Of a DNA stretch of 64,000 nucleotides, positions 1 through 11,344 are shown piece after piece. Positions within the stretch are counted from its first letter, which is position 1. Each line of letters begins with the position of its first letter. The DNA is from Omphiscola glabra (taxonomy: Eukaryota; Mollusca; Gastropoda; Lymnaeidae): positions 13,235,818-13,299,817 of the forward strand of contig OZ024811.1 in assembly GCA_964017045.1 (NCBI GenBank). The letters are read 5' to 3'. The translations under genes and the position numbers were made by a program. A model generated the notes under the pieces. It saw only the letters and a program-made list of their open reading frames with translations, was not told the DNA's origin and made no database searches.

Positions 1-592
1 TGCGAGGGGGAAATCGCGTTTATGTTGTGGGATGGGGCTGTAATAGTATAATGAACGTAGGGGAAGGCACTTTTGAGGCTGGAATAAATTGTATGTGTGT
101 TTTTTAGGGGTGGGGGCCATTGTCAAGATAAGGTAAATTATGGGTCGAGGGGGGGGGGGGGGGGGCTTGTGCCGGTGAGCCAATAGTAATAAATTATGTC
201 AAATTTTGCCTGTGTTCATTTGAAACTATATATTTTATTGTAGTAACACATTTTTTTTTTTTTTAAATCAAATAAATTAGTCCAACAAGCTAATCGGTAT
301 GAATTAACATATTGATCATGTAACCAAGTAACTGAAGTAAAGAGGATTGCATGCACTATTAGACACCATCAAGTAACGGTGCACTGGAGCTCCTCCTTTG
401 TCGCCGCCTGAACCATTTGTGTGTGCGCCGCTGTTGTTCAATGTCAAGTTGGTTTTAATTTTAGCACTTGACATCCTGTGTGTTGTCCGCTGGGTAATTA
501 TGACTTACCTGTGCGTTAAGTGTGCATGTTAGGCTGCGCACTGATGCAATGTGCTGTTAACATCCCATTTTAAATTAATGACTTATTCATTA
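1..592. other. Unannotated non-coding sequence
   Basis: No gene or long repeat is visible. It holds a G run near 149-165 and a T run near 252-264. I see nothing else that can be supported. Confidence 0.6.
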
Positions 593-731
593 GTATGTTT
601 AGTGTGACGTGTATGGGGTCCATTTATGTAAAGCCTGTATGGGGCCCAGGTACGTTTAGTGTTGCATGTTTATCATTACATGTATGTTTAGTGTTACATG
701 TATGTGTTACTTTTAAGTTTAGTGCTACGTG
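593..731. repeat. Degenerate short tandem repeat (about 20 bp)
   Basis: The words 'tgtttagtg' and 'acatgtatg' recur several times with substitutions and indels. It looks like an old, decayed minisatellite. The edges are approximate. Confidence 0.45.
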
Positions 732-775
732 ACCCACGCCAACATTACGTAGACACTAGAACGAACTTGCAGGGC

Positions 776-947
776 GATGTGGTCAGTGGCTCAAGAGGAT
801 GATTAATCAACTTACGGCTGATATTGTCCAATACGATCGGCTTCTATCATACTATCAGGCCGATGTGGTCAGTGGCTCAAGAGGATGATTAATCAACTTA
901 AGGCTGATATTGTCCAATACGATCGGCTTCTCTCATTATAATATCAG
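776..947. repeat. Two-copy tandem duplication, 86-bp unit
   Basis: The segment starting 'gatgtggtcagtggctcaag' at 776 recurs at 862 and stays nearly identical through 'gatcggcttct'. The few differences (for example tacgg versus taagg) suggest a fairly recent duplication. No coding signal is apparent. Confidence 0.85.
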
Positions 948-1611
948 AACCAGATACCAGAAATACAGTGTGCACCAGCTGAACACACGGTAGATGCATT
1001 GGCGGAGCTAAAGTTACTGCCACCGGAGGTGGGGGCCAAGATTGTATTTGCCCAAGGGCCCCCCAACCCAATCCCATTTTTTGTCCGGAAAAAATCCCTC
1101 TCTATTTGTTTAAAAATTCTGCACCATAAAATTTAGAAAAAAAAATAAAAATAGTTCCGCCCCTTCTTCCCCCCGCCCTTTTCCAATACAATGCAATGCA
1201 CTAAACACCTTCCAGCAGTCGCCCAATCGTGCAGTTGGGAAACAACAACAACACAGAGGCATCACATTAATTGTTTAGACAGATAACTAAGAGGTCGTCT
1301 ATATTAATGTCAGATCACAACTATTTAAATTCGCTATTACTGCCTTGTCACCCTCAAACCCTCTAAAGCGATTTCGATAATCGTACCTAGCCCCCGGACC
1401 CCCCCCCTTTTTTTTTTCCCCCAACCAGAGGTCAGCCATTAGTATAGTATTTAATATACGCGCTGAACCATTATGCAATTATGAAATGTGTCATCAAAGC
1501 GTATATTTATTCCATCAGCTTTGACGGGTTAATTTCGCGTGACTTACTTTAAAAAAAACTGTATCACATGCAGGGCGCCCCTGTGTCACCCACATGGCAC
1601 CCCATGACACC
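948..1611. other. Unannotated non-coding sequence
   Basis: No gene is visible. A 'ggcggagct' stretch near 1000, followed by C-rich tracts, resembles decayed ends of the hAT-like elements seen elsewhere in the window, but I cannot delimit an element. Homopolymers of A and C occur near 1137 and 1399. Confidence 0.5.
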
Positions 1612-1804
1612 CAGTGGCGTTGATTGTTGAGATAATCCCCCAACCACTCCACAAAATAAGCATCGCATTTATAAAATTAAATAAAATACCATATCAGGGA
1701 GGCACCAGAACAGCGAAGGAATTACCGAAATATAAATAATTGATACATATCCTCCCCCCCCCCCCCGCCCCAAAGGTGCCCACTTCCAGATCCGCCTATC
1801 ACTG
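1612..1804. mobile_element. Possible decayed hAT-like MITE
   Basis: The segment begins 'cagtggcgttga' and ends with the reverse complement of 'cagtgataggcgg', giving imperfect inverted ends about 190 bp apart. The right end followed inward reads 'ggaagtgggcacc', like the ends at 43702-43843 and near 54560-54595. No matching 8-bp target duplication is visible, so the call is tentative. Confidence 0.35.
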
Positions 1805-2461
1805 CTTGCCAATCCTTGTCCCCGGCATGTAACATTTATGTGACCGTGTGGTGGAATAAGTCATGAACGCGCTGGCCTGCCGTCAAGAGACCCCATGCTG
1901 ACTTCGGTCACCACGACCTACCGATTTTTAAGTCTCACGACACAGAATTCAGGCAGTAGTTTCCACTAATGACACATGACACATCCACTTTCCGCCTCGC
2001 GGTGTTTGTTACAGCTGGCATGGAATGGTTGCACCTAAATCCATAAAAAGGAAATTTTTGGTTCGGTCTTATTTGATATCAAACACACTCTCCGTCACCG
2101 CTAGCATTACAACTACTCCCATGTAGATGTGCATTTGCCTTTAATTCTTCATATCCGAATTAAACTTGTGTACACTGGAAACAAACTGGTTTGTTGGGGC
2201 TGTAAAGGGGGAAAATGGGGGAGTTAATCCCCAAGCATGAAGGGTAAATCATGTCCAGGGCGGAAAAGTTGAAGAGGGAGGAATTATTTCCTCCTCCTCT
2301 TTGACACATTGGCTGTTTTTTTTTCTAAACGGAATCTCACGGACGGAACCGATACTGTAGTGACACCAAGTTCTTGTCGAACATGAAAACAGTTAAATAA
2401 ATAAAATTTGATTTAAAAGTCAAAAAAAAAAAAAAAAAAAAAAAGATTTAAAATTCTTCAA
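1805..2461. other. Unannotated non-coding sequence
   Basis: No gene is visible. A small imperfect hairpin lies at about 2270-2303 (purine-rich arm, then 'cctcctcctct'), and a run of about 22 A lies at 2423-2444, shortly before the 23-bp array. Confidence 0.55.
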
Positions 2462-4112
2462 AGTCTATAGTAGAAGCAAGATTTAGTCTATAGTAGAAGC
2501 AAGATTTAATCTATAGTAGAAGCAAGATTTAGTCTATAGTAGAAGCAAGATTTAGTCTATAGTAGAAGCAAGATTTAGTCTATAGTAGAAGCAAGATTTA
2601 GTCTATAGTAGAAGCAAGATTTAGTCTATAGTAGAAGCAAGATTTAGTCTATAGTAGAAGCAAGATTTAGTCTATAGTAGAAGCAAGATTTAGTCTATAG
2701 TAGAAGCAAGATTTAGTCTATAGTAGAAGCAAGATTTAGTCTATAGTAGAAGCAAGATTTAGTCTATAGTAGAAGCAAGATTTAGTCTATAGTACAAGCA
2801 AAATTTAGTCTATAGTAGAAGCAAGATTTAGTCTATAGTAGAAGCAAGATTTAGTCTATAGTAGAAGCAAGATTTAGTCTATAGTAGAAGCAAGATTTAG
2901 TCTATAGTAGAAGCAAGATTTAATCTATAGTAGAAGCAAGATTTAGTCTATAGTAGAAGCAAGATTTAGTCTATAGTAGAAGCAAGATTTAGTCTATAGT
3001 AGAAGCAAGATTTAGTCTATAGTAGAAGCAAGATTTAGTCTATAGTAGAAGCAAGATTTAGTCTATAGTAGAAGCAAGATTTAGTCTATAGTACAAGCAA
3101 AATTTAGTCTATAGTAGAAGCAAGATTTAGTCTATAGTAGAAGCAAGATTTAGTCTATAGTAGAAGCAAGATTTAGTCTATAGTAGAAGCAAGATTTAGT
3201 CTATAGTAGAAGCAAAATTTAGTCTATAGTAGAAGCAAGATTTATTATATAGTAGAAGCAAGATTTAGTCTATAGTAGAAGCAAGATTTAGTCTATAGTA
3301 GAAGCAAGATTTAGTCTATAGTAGAAGCAAGATTTAGTCTATAGTAGAAGCAAAATTTAGTCTATAGTAGAAGCAAGATTTAGTCTATAGTAGAAGCAAG
3401 ATTTAGTCTATAGTAGAAGCAAGATTTAGTCTATAGTAGAAGCAAGATTTAGTCTATAGTAGAAGCAAGATTTAGTCTATAGTAGAAGCAAGATTTAGTC
3501 TATAGTAGAAGCAAGATTTAGTCTATAGTAGAAGCAAGATTTAGTCTATAGTAGAAGCAAGATTTAGTCTATAGTAGAAGCAAGATTTAGTCTATAGTAG
3601 AAGCAAGATTTAGTCTATAGTAGAAGCAAGATTTAGTCTATAGTAGAAGCAAGATTTAGTCTATAGTAGAAGCAAGATTTAAACTATAGTAGAAGCAAGA
3701 TTTAGTCTATAGTAGAAGCAAGATTTAGTCTATAGTAGAAGCAAGATTTAGTCTATAGTAGAAGCAAAATTTAGTATATAGTAGAAGCAAGATTTAGTCT
3801 ATAGTAGAAGCAAGATTTAGTCTATAGTAGAAGCAAGATTTAGTCTATAGTAGAAGCAAGATTTAGTCTATAGTAGAAGCAAGATTTAGTCTATAGTAGA
3901 AGCAAGATTTAGTCTATAGTAGAAGCAAAATTTAGTCTATAGTAGAAGCAAGATTTAGTCTATAGTAGAAGCAAGATTTAGTCTATAGTAGAAGCAAGAT
4001 TTAGTCTATAGTAGAAGCAAGATTTAGTCTATAGTAGAAGCAAGATTTAGTCTATAGTAGAAGCAAGATTTAGTCTATAGTAGAAGCAAGATTTAGTCTA
4101 TAGTAGAAGCAA
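2462..4112. repeat. Minisatellite, 23-bp unit, about 72 copies
   Basis: The unit 'agtctatagtagaagcaaga' plus 'ttt' repeats almost perfectly for about 1.65 kb, which indicates recent homogenisation. Rare variants (a G-to-A change giving 'agcaaaattt', 'taat' for 'tagt', 'acaagc' for 'gaagc') mark individual units. Three variant pairs lie exactly 414 bp (18 units) apart, and one double variant recurs after 299 bp (13 units), so blocks of units were duplicated together. It is not coding, since stops occur throughout the + frames. Confidence 0.97.
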
Positions 4113-4502
4113 AAGGAATGTCATTTTTGCTCCCCTTCTGATTTTACACTTGTATTTATTTCTGCCTTTTTGACAGTGTAGTGTGCATGGGTATGTGTTT
4201 GTGTGTGTGTGTTGGGGGCGGCGGCATACCATACCAGAACTTATCCATACTCATACGTTAGTTATTTAAATATCATATTGGAATCTTCTATTACATATGG
4301 ATGGCTACATAGCCAGAACTGTCACGTGACATTTAGAGGCCCACATTCCCTTGCTGCTTTTCTGTTAAGTACCCATGCATTTTTAATGCTGTCAGATTTG
4401 TTTCCATATCTCAACTTTGGACCCCCTTAAAAATCCGAGGCCACCCTCGGCCCCCCCAACTGGCAGTCACAAGCATGGCAGGGCCCACGAGACGACCGTG
4501 AC
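4113..4502. other. Unannotated non-coding sequence
   Basis: It contains a short GT-rich stretch near 4196-4212. The open frames here are short and show no recognisable domain. Confidence 0.55.
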
Positions 4503-4703
4503 TAGAGGTGTAGCTAGAGTGTTTGGCACCCGGCGAAAGATTTATTTTAAAGAGCCCCTCACCTTTCTTTTCTCAACTCTCAAACCCCTTATTTTCATCC
4601 AAAAAAAAATAATAAAATAATATAAAAGCACATTTTTGCGCTCCTAACCAGTCTCTGCGCCAAAGCACATCTGTCCCCCCCAGTCCCCTTCGCTACGCCT
4701 CTG
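4503..4703. mobile_element. hAT-like MITE, CAGNGGCGTAGC-type ends
   Basis: The left end reads 'tagaggtgtagctag'; the right end is the reverse complement of 'cagaggcgtagcgaag'. The insertion is flanked by 'accgtgac' (4495-4502) and 'actgtgac' (4704-4711), an 8-bp direct repeat with one transition. An 8-bp duplication and CAG-type termini fit hAT elements. The ~200-bp body is C- and A-rich with no transposase, so the element is non-autonomous. Family membership is inferred from the ends. Confidence 0.75.
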
Positions 4704-4711
4704 ACTGTGAC

Positions 4712-5333
4712 CGTACATTTTGTGTATACGGTTACCCCATCGCCTCCCTCCCTCCCTCCAGCCCCGCCGCGCGCCACTCACACCCACAATTCTCAATCCC
4801 AAATGTCCGTTTAAGTGTTCACCAGCAGCTTTCTTTTGGTGAAGTTGACAATTTTCCGGCTGATTTCAATTTATTGCACTAAACTAACATTTCGGGCACG
4901 GCGACGGCGATGACATAGTGTCCCAGAGTCATCGGGAGAAAGACAGAGCAACGGAGACCCGTGAACGGCGATACCGTTAGTCCTTCTCTCCCTCATGCAA
5001 TATTCAGGGCCGAACCATTTGAAAGCCCAATAAAGTTAAGCGCTGAATGCACACGATTAAGATAAACTGCACTGCGGCCAACAACAACAAAAAAATAGCC
5101 AATGACCAACAGGGGACCTCATGGCGTCACCCAGCAGTAAGGCTTTCAGTGTGATGGTGAGGCGGACAGAAATGCTGAAGGGGGGCTAATCGTTCACGTT
5201 GTCACGACGCTGGGAGCGGGGGTGTAACGTGACACCTTTTGGTGGAGTACTGGGACTGGCGTAGTACTGCCGCGGGTGACAAGTGACATTGTCGCCGGTG
5301 TCATCTCTTCACAATGTTTTTTTTTTTTTAAAT
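4712..5333. other. Unannotated non-coding sequence
   Basis: It contains a (CCCT)n-like pyrimidine stretch near 4746-4760 and otherwise unique sequence. I see no supported gene. Confidence 0.5.
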
Positions 5334-5907
5334 GTTGGTGTTGACAATGTTTGTTTTGGCAATGTTGGTTTTGACAATGTTGGTGTTGACAATGTTTGTG
5401 TTGACAATGTTGGTTGCAGACTTACATCATGTTGGTGGAGTTTGAACTTAATCACACCCCACCCCCTCCCCTGCTGGTTTAGACAATGTTGTTTTTCACA
5501 ATGTTGGTTTTGACAATGTTGGTTTTGACAATGTTGTTTTTCACAATGTTGGTTTTGACAATGTTGGTTTTGACAATGTTGGTTTTGACAATGTTGTTTT
5601 TCACAATGTTGGTTTTGACAATGTTGGTTTTGACAATGTTGGTTTTAACAATGTTGGTTTGGGCAAAGTCGGTTTTGACAATGTTGTTTTTATCAATGTT
5701 GGTTTTGACAATGTTGGTGTTGACAATGTTGTTTTTGACAATGCAGGTTTTGACATGCTGGTTTTGACAATGTTGGTTTTGACAATGTTGGTTTTGACAA
5801 TGTTGGTTTTGACAATGTTGGTTTTGACAATGTTTGTGTTGACAATGTTGGTTGTAGACTTACATCATATTGGTGGAGTTTGAACTTAATCACACCCCAC
5901 CCCCTCC
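5334..5907. repeat. 15-bp minisatellite with duplicated flanks
   Basis: The unit 'ggttttgacaatgtt' is tandemly repeated at 5334-5415 and 5484-5850. Each block ends in the same unique flank ('agacttacatcat', then 'ggtggagtttgaacttaat' and a C-rich run) at about 5416-5470 and 5853-5907, offset by about 437 bp. A larger segment therefore duplicated and the second array expanded. The 15-bp period keeps frames open and yields low-complexity peptides. I do not regard these as genes. Confidence 0.93.
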
Positions 5908-5939
5908 CTCACCCAAACGAAGCCCCTAGTTGTAGTTAT

Positions 5940-6140
5940 ACTGATCTGGTATATGGCACACACTGGCGTGAGATATGTGGTAATATATCGGAATGATATG
6001 TGGTATAAACCGGCAATGTCATGTGGTATCAACTGATATGGTATGTGGTGCAAACTGGTCCGCGGCGTGTGCTACAAGCGGGTCTGGCATTTGGTATAGA
6101 AAGTTAACAAAGTTATATGGTATGCGGTGTATAGAACAAG
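5940..6140. repeat. Degenerate tandem repeat around 'gatatgtggtata'
   Basis: Words such as 'tgatatgtggtataaac', 'gtcatgtggtatcaac' and 'tggtatgtggtgcaaac' recur every 20-27 bases with drift. It is an old, non-homogenised array ending just upstream of the SPIN-like copy at 6197. Confidence 0.6.
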
Positions 6141-6196
6141 CTGACGCCAAACCGTGGAATAAATTTCAATCTATGCTCAGCTGGATAGGCTTAATG

Positions 6197-6394
6197 CAGC
6201 TGTTCTCAACCTGTTGGTTTGCGACCCATTTGTGGGTCGAACCACCGTTTCCCAGGGGTCGCCTAAGACCATCGATAAACATATGTACTCCACAGTTATG
6301 AAGTGGCAACGAAAATAATTTTGTGGTTGGGGGTCGCCACCACATGAAGAACTGTATTAAGATGTCGCAGTATTATGAAGGTTGATGACCACAG
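6197..6394 (-). mobile_element. SPIN-like non-autonomous hAT transposon, copy 1
   Basis: This is a 198-bp element flanked by a perfect 8-bp target duplication 'gcttaatg' (6189-6196 and 6395-6402). The ends are 'cagctgttctcaacctg' and the complement of 'ctgtggtcatcaacctt', diverged forms of CAGTGGTTCTCAACC. Inside lie 'cttaggcgacccct' and 'attattttcgttgc' in reverse orientation, shared with the copies at 8532, 38018 and 60184. There is no transposase; mobility would need an autonomous hAT partner. The name SPIN is from my memory of the family's terminal and subterminal sequence. Confidence 0.85.
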
Positions 6395-6402
6395 GCTTAA
6401 TG

Positions 6403-6900
6403 CGTAGTGACAGAAATATTTTAAAAAATAAGCATACCAATATGAGGGCTATGATCAAAGTACCTTGGATATCCCTACACAAAGGGTTCTGAGATAACAC
6501 TGCGGGGCATTCCAGTGAGATGGTATCATCCCAATCACCCATGACATGAGAGTCCTCTGGATAAGGACTAAAGTAACGGTAACAGTACCCCCCACCCACC
6601 ACACGCACACACAATCTTATCGCTGACGGCGACATCAAAAGGACAGAAGTGAGAGTGTCAAACTCAAAGCCAAGATTCCAAACAAAAGGATAATAATGGG
6701 GGAGACTGCAATCAGGTTGGCACAATAGGAAATTAGGAAACAAAATGATAGATCGCGCGATTTGGTCGCGGGTTCCAAAGCTCCCGGAGTGAGAAATATG
6801 GAGAACTATGTATCCACTGTGATTGTTTTTTTATATATAAACATTTTTAAACAAAGGAAAGCCAAAAAAATAATTAAATTGTAAGACGTCTTACGTCGGA
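6403..6900. other. Unannotated non-coding sequence
   Basis: A 128-codon open frame on the minus strand (6357-6743) overlaps the element end and this stretch. Its translation shows no recognisable domain, and the frame begins inside transposon sequence. I see nothing else. Confidence 0.5.
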
Positions 6901-7327
6901 AAGGGAGAGGTAAATGGGAGAGGTGAATGGGAGAGGTGAATGGGAGAGGTAAATGGGAGAGGTGAATGGGAGAGGTGAATGGGAGAGGTGAATGGGAGCG
7001 GTGAATGGGAGAGGTGAATGGGAGAGGTGAATGGGAGAGGTGAATGGGAGAGGTGAATGGGAGAGGTGAATGGGAGAGGTGAATGGGAGAGGTGAATGGG
7101 AGAGGTAAATGGGAGAGTTGAATGTGAGAGGTGAATGGGAGAGGTAAGTGGGAGAGGTGAATGGGAGAGGTGAATGTGAGAGGTGAATGGGAGAGGTGAA
7201 TGGGAGAGGTGAATGGGAGAGGTGAATGTGAGAGGTGAATGGGAGAGGTGAATGGGAGAGGTGAATGGGAGAGGTGAATGGGAGAGGTGAATGGGAGAGG
7301 TGAATGGGAGAGGTGATGGGAAAGGTG
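6901..7327. repeat. Minisatellite, 13-bp unit, about 33 copies
   Basis: The unit 'gggagaggtgaat' is highly homogeneous, with occasional 'gtaaat' and 'tgtgag' variants. The purine-rich strand is the + strand. The minus strand stays open across it and encodes a Ser/Pro/His/Thr repeat peptide, which I treat as an artefact of a stop-free unit. Confidence 0.95.
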
Positions 7328-8211
7328 AATCCTTACACAATGCTTCTCCAGGTGATTTAAGAGATTTACAGAATGATACAGTGTATACGTTAAAACAAAA
7401 ACGATGTGTTTAATAAGAACCCTACAATATTAAGGAAAGTTGGGGGGGGGGGGGCCTTATACCCCTGTTAACATGTAGGATAATCATGGCGTGTGGTTTT
7501 CATTCATTTCATGCATATTGTCTCACTCACTCCCTCCACCCCATCCTCGCAGTTCTCAGTTCAACCCCATCTTTACATAATCTTAGGCACCTCAAATCCG
7601 TGGTTCCACCCCAGCCTAGAAACCCCCCCCCCCCCCTTTTCAAACGTTGGCCCAGTTGTGGAATTGTTTGAAGTTAACACAGGTAAGACATCTTTGCACC
7701 TTTATCCGCAGCTCTATAATAAATATTTATCGGATACACTGCATGTTTCATTGGTCTGCGCCAGTGGAGCAGCTCAGTAACGGCGGTAAGGAAACGGAGT
7801 TAGAAAAGTAGGTGTGTGTGTGGTGATTGTGGTGTGTGTGTGTGTGGTGATTGTGTGATGATGTGGTTGTGGGGTGAAGGGGTAGGGCTGGGGGGTGTTC
7901 AGGTATACAAGCGTGGGAGGAGAGGGTGTGTGTGTGGGGGGGGGGGGGGGGGTCGGTTCACATGACAGTTAATACGGTGTATTGAACTTTCAAAGTTGTT
8001 TAGTTGAAGTTCAAACAACACTCGGTCTCTTTGTACCGAGACGCAAGACCCCCCCCCCCCCCACAACAAAAGCAACTGAAGGGAGGTCAGAGGTCACTAG
8101 GCTTTGACATAGGCAAAAAGCCTCGTAGTTGACTATGCTAAGACTACAACAACGCGTGAAGGTGAACAATCCCCATTAAATTTGAAAAAGTGAACAAATC
8201 ACATTGTCTGG
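7328..8211. other. Unannotated sequence with GT and G/C runs
   Basis: It contains G runs near 7442-7454 and 7937-7952, C runs near 7626-7637 and 8049-8062, and a GT-rich stretch at about 7811-7870. Short overlapping open frames at 7486-7780 show no domain. Confidence 0.55.
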
Positions 8212-8430
8212 TAGTGAAATGGACATGGATCATAGTGACTAATAGTAAAATGGAAATGGATAATATTGACTAATAGTGAACTGGAAATGGCTCTGAAATA
8301 GATCCCATGGCCTAATTAATAAAATGGAAATGGATCAAGTTGAATAATAGTGAAATGGAAAATGGCTCTGAAATAGATCGCATTGACTAATAGTGAAAAA
8401 GAAATGAATCAAAGTGACTGATAGTCAAGC
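8212..8430. repeat. Degenerate tandem repeat, about 33-40 bp
   Basis: The phrases 'gtgaaatgga', 'atggatca' and 'tgactaatag' recur in the same order about six times with many changes. It is an old minisatellite. Confidence 0.65.
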
Positions 8431-8531
8431 GGCATAAACCATACTGGCAAATAATAAGGTCGAATACAAAATACAATTGAGGATAGTTTCATGCAAAGTT
8501 TGTATTTTGAGTAAAACATCACCGTTTAAAG

Positions 8532-8729
8532 CAGTGGTTCTCAACATTCCTCATGACGCGACCCTTTAATACAGTACCGCATGTTGTGGCGACCCCAAGT
8601 CACACAATTATTTTCGTTGCAGCTTCATAACTGTAGAGTATATATGTTTTCCGATGGTCTTAGGCGACCCCTGTGAAAGGGTCGTTCGAACCCGCAACAG
8701 GGTCGCGACCCACAGGTTGAGAACCGCTG
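8532..8729 (+). mobile_element. SPIN-like non-autonomous hAT transposon, copy 2
   Basis: A 198-bp element begins 'cagtggttctcaac' and ends 'ggttgagaaccgctg', well-matched inverted termini. Subterminal 'gcgaccctttaatacagt' and internal 'attattttcgttgc' and 'gttttccgatggtcttaggc' match the copy at 60184. Flanks 'gtttaaag' (8524-8531) and 'gcgtaaag' (8730-8737) look like a decayed 8-bp target duplication. No coding capacity is left. Confidence 0.92.
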
Positions 8730-8737
8730 GCGTAAAG

Positions 8738-9267
8738 GTTTTCCGAGTAAAGTGCTTTAGTAGTGCCCGACGCACTATGCGTTTACACAAGCGGACACGT
8801 ATGTGTTTTTCTATGGTAAAAGAAAACTGACAAGTTGTAAGCGATATGCAGTTTGATTGACAGCTGACAGGGTGGGGCTTCATAACCGAGACCCCCACGA
8901 AACAGGAGATGTTGACCCCGAAACACCCCCCCCCCCCCGGCCGCCCCCCAACCGACCCGGGCCGTCATTGTAGTTTTGTTGATACTCTAGGCAGTTGCAC
9001 TACAAATGTTATCACTTGCGTTCAACAAAGATCTGGAAACGAACATACAACATGACGCAGTCAAACATACATAGGCCGCTTCAGAAAATAGAAATAAGCT
9101 ATTTTCGTTTATATCATCGGGAAAATAGAAAGAAAACAAAACCCAACACAACATGATTTGCTCAATCAAATATTGTTCAAGTTATTCCCCAAATGAAAGG
9201 AAACCGCCGGAACCAGACATAAAGCCATCATGCACTTTCAGGCATATATAAATATGGCACCATTAAC
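8738..9267. other. Unannotated non-coding sequence
   Basis: A C run lies near 8927-8938. The sequence is otherwise unique with no supported gene. Confidence 0.5.
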
Positions 9268-9500
9268 CTTCCAACAATACCACCCAACGGCCAACAGTAC
9301 CAGCACACGGCCAACAATATACCACCACACCGTGCCAACAATGCCACCACACTGAGCCAACAATACCACCACACTGTGCCAACAATACCAACACCACCAT
9401 GACCAACAATACCACCACCACACTGAGCCAACAATACCATTACAGATGCTAACGGTACCACAACCTTTACAAATATACCACACCACCAAAAATATTACCA
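9268..9500. repeat. Degenerate minisatellite around 'ccaacaataccaccacac'
   Basis: The phrase 'ccaacaataccaccacac' and variants recur about ten times at roughly 21-22-bp spacing with indels. The Cys/Trp-rich minus-strand frames through it follow from the repeat. Confidence 0.8.
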
Positions 9501-9984
9501 CTCTGCCAACAATCTCAGCCCCCCCCCCCGGTCCGTCCGCCCCGCCCCCCTACAATATCCCAACCACCCTGACATCCGGGCGGTACTACAGAAGACTTTG
9601 GTCCAAAACATAAAGTGATCCACATTCAAACCGTGCGCGTGCACAGCTCGTGCTATGACCTGCAGCTTTCTTTCTGGAGTTCTCCACACAAAATCTCGAG
9701 GCACAGAATCACTACTCTAAACAAGTTTCTTTCAACTCCCGTTCTTTCATTGCCCACCCCCACCCCCACTTCGCTTTCTCTGACACGCGCGCGGTTTCGT
9801 TTGAAAATCTCGGACTGTCTGAAATAACCCAAAATGGAATCAACTCTAAGACGACATTTTTTTTTTTTTTTTTGTGTCAGTGATATTAGGTTTGGAATGG
9901 AAACTGTAATTACTTTCACAGATATGTCACTTTAAAAAAATATATTAAAATAAAACTTAACAAATAAATATGTTCTTTTTCTCA
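9501..9984. other. Unannotated non-coding sequence
   Basis: C-rich tracts occur near 9517-9550 and 9759-9775, and a T run near 9857-9873. The short frames show no domain. Confidence 0.5.
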
Positions 9985-10255
9985 GTCCCTAAATAATGGA
10001 ATTCTCCCCCACTACACATCCGCATTATACCAACCATCTCAGCCTTCAAAACTGTCCTCAAGACTCAAGACGCATATGCCGTCTAATTCCCAGCCCTTTT
10101 TTTTTTTATAAATTAAATATATGCATGTAATATGTTAATGTCAGGATTATGTTTGCTAATATGTATATGTGCAGCGCGGTGAGCCCAGCCCCAGGCTGGG
10201 GTACCGCACTATATAAAACCACTGTAATAATAATATTTAAGAAGAAGAATAAAAT
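9985..10255 (+). mobile_element. 3' end of a non-LTR retrotransposon (5'-truncated)
   Basis: The frame 9997-10086 reads WNSPPLHIR, then SAFKTVLKT, then a stop. It resembles the C-terminus of CR1/Rex-like reverse transcriptase polyproteins (consensus style WNSLP-x-x-IR ... FK-x-x-LKT). A stop (taa) sits two codons before the W, and no upstream RT core is present, so this is a dead 5'-truncated copy. About 170 bp of 3' UTR follows. It contains a GC hairpin ('ccagccccaggctggggta' region), 'cactatataaaaccact', then a TAA-then-GAA tail at about 10225-10250. The same kind of tail occurs inverted at 41078-41165. Confidence 0.7.
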
Positions 10256-10536
10256 AAATAAATAGCTTCATTAATTATGCATTTGACCCCGCCTGTGGCA
10301 TAGGCAGTCCACGAGAATAAGAACAAAATAAAATAAATTTTAAATTAAAATGGTAAATTACAAGAAAGAAAAAAATAAATATGAATTCACAACTGACGTC
10401 ATCGGTAAAGATAACCGCCGATACGCCGCTCAAGACAAGAGCGGACAAAAAGCAGGGAGTTAGTAAAAGGAGCACATTCCTTACACTAAACATCTTCTAC
10501 TGCTGCTCTCGGTCGGCGCGCCTTCCATTGCTGAGC

Positions 10537-11068
10537 GTATGGGTCACTCAAAGTATGGGTCACTCAAAGTATGGGCCACTCAAAGTATGGGTCACTCAAA
10601 GTATGGGTCACTCAAAGTATGGGTCACTCAAAGTATGGTTCACTCAAAGTATGGGTCACTCAAAGTATGGGTCACTCAAAGTTTGGGTCACTCAAAGTAT
10701 GGGTCACTCAAAGTATGGGTCACTCAAAGTGTGGGTCACTCAAATTATGGGTCACTCAAAGTATGGGTCACTGCAAGTATGGGCCACTCAAAGTATGGGT
10801 CACTCAAAGTATGAGCCACTCAAAGTATGGGTCACTCAAAGTATGGGTCACTCAAAGTATGGGTCACGCAAAGTATGGGTCACTCAAAGTATGGGTTACT
10901 CAAAGTATGGGTCACTCAAATTATGGGTCACTTAAAGTATGGGTCACTCAAAGTATGGGTCACTCAAGGTATGGGTCACTCAAAGTATGGGTCACTCAAA
11001 GTATTGGTCACTCAAAGTATTGGTCACTCAATGTATGGGTCACTCAAAGTGTGGGTCACTCAAAGTAA
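10537..11068. repeat. Minisatellite, 16-bp unit, about 33 copies
   Basis: The unit 'gtatgggtcactcaaa' repeats with occasional single changes. Because 16 is not a multiple of three, all + frames rotate through the same 16-codon pattern and none meets a stop. The three overlapping open frames here therefore say nothing about coding. Confidence 0.95.
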
Positions 11069-11244
11069 ACCAAGCGTCAAGCTTTTAATACATGTGACGT
11101 GTATTCCAAGGCGTTATTGGGTAAAACACTGTTTGTGGGGGCGCACACACCCCGGAGCCTACCGAATAAGCACGTGCGTTTTGTATTAATATGTTGCCCC
11201 CACCCCCACACCCAAAACAGCAATGTATCTCGAGGATGTGACTT

Positions 11245-11316
11245 CTATGACCATGGCTCCGATATATGACCATGACTCCGAACTCCGATATATGACCCTG
11301 ACTCCGATATATGACC
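11245..11316. repeat. Short tandem repeat around 'gactccgatatatgacc'
   Basis: Three to four copies of a 19-21-bp unit with the core 'ctccgatatatgacc'. Confidence 0.75.
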
Positions 11317-11344
11317 TCAAGAATATTACCGATAATCATGGAAT

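Noticed and set aside
2462..4112. CRISPR array
   Set aside because: Units are contiguous and nearly identical with no variable spacers, and the context is eukaryotic.
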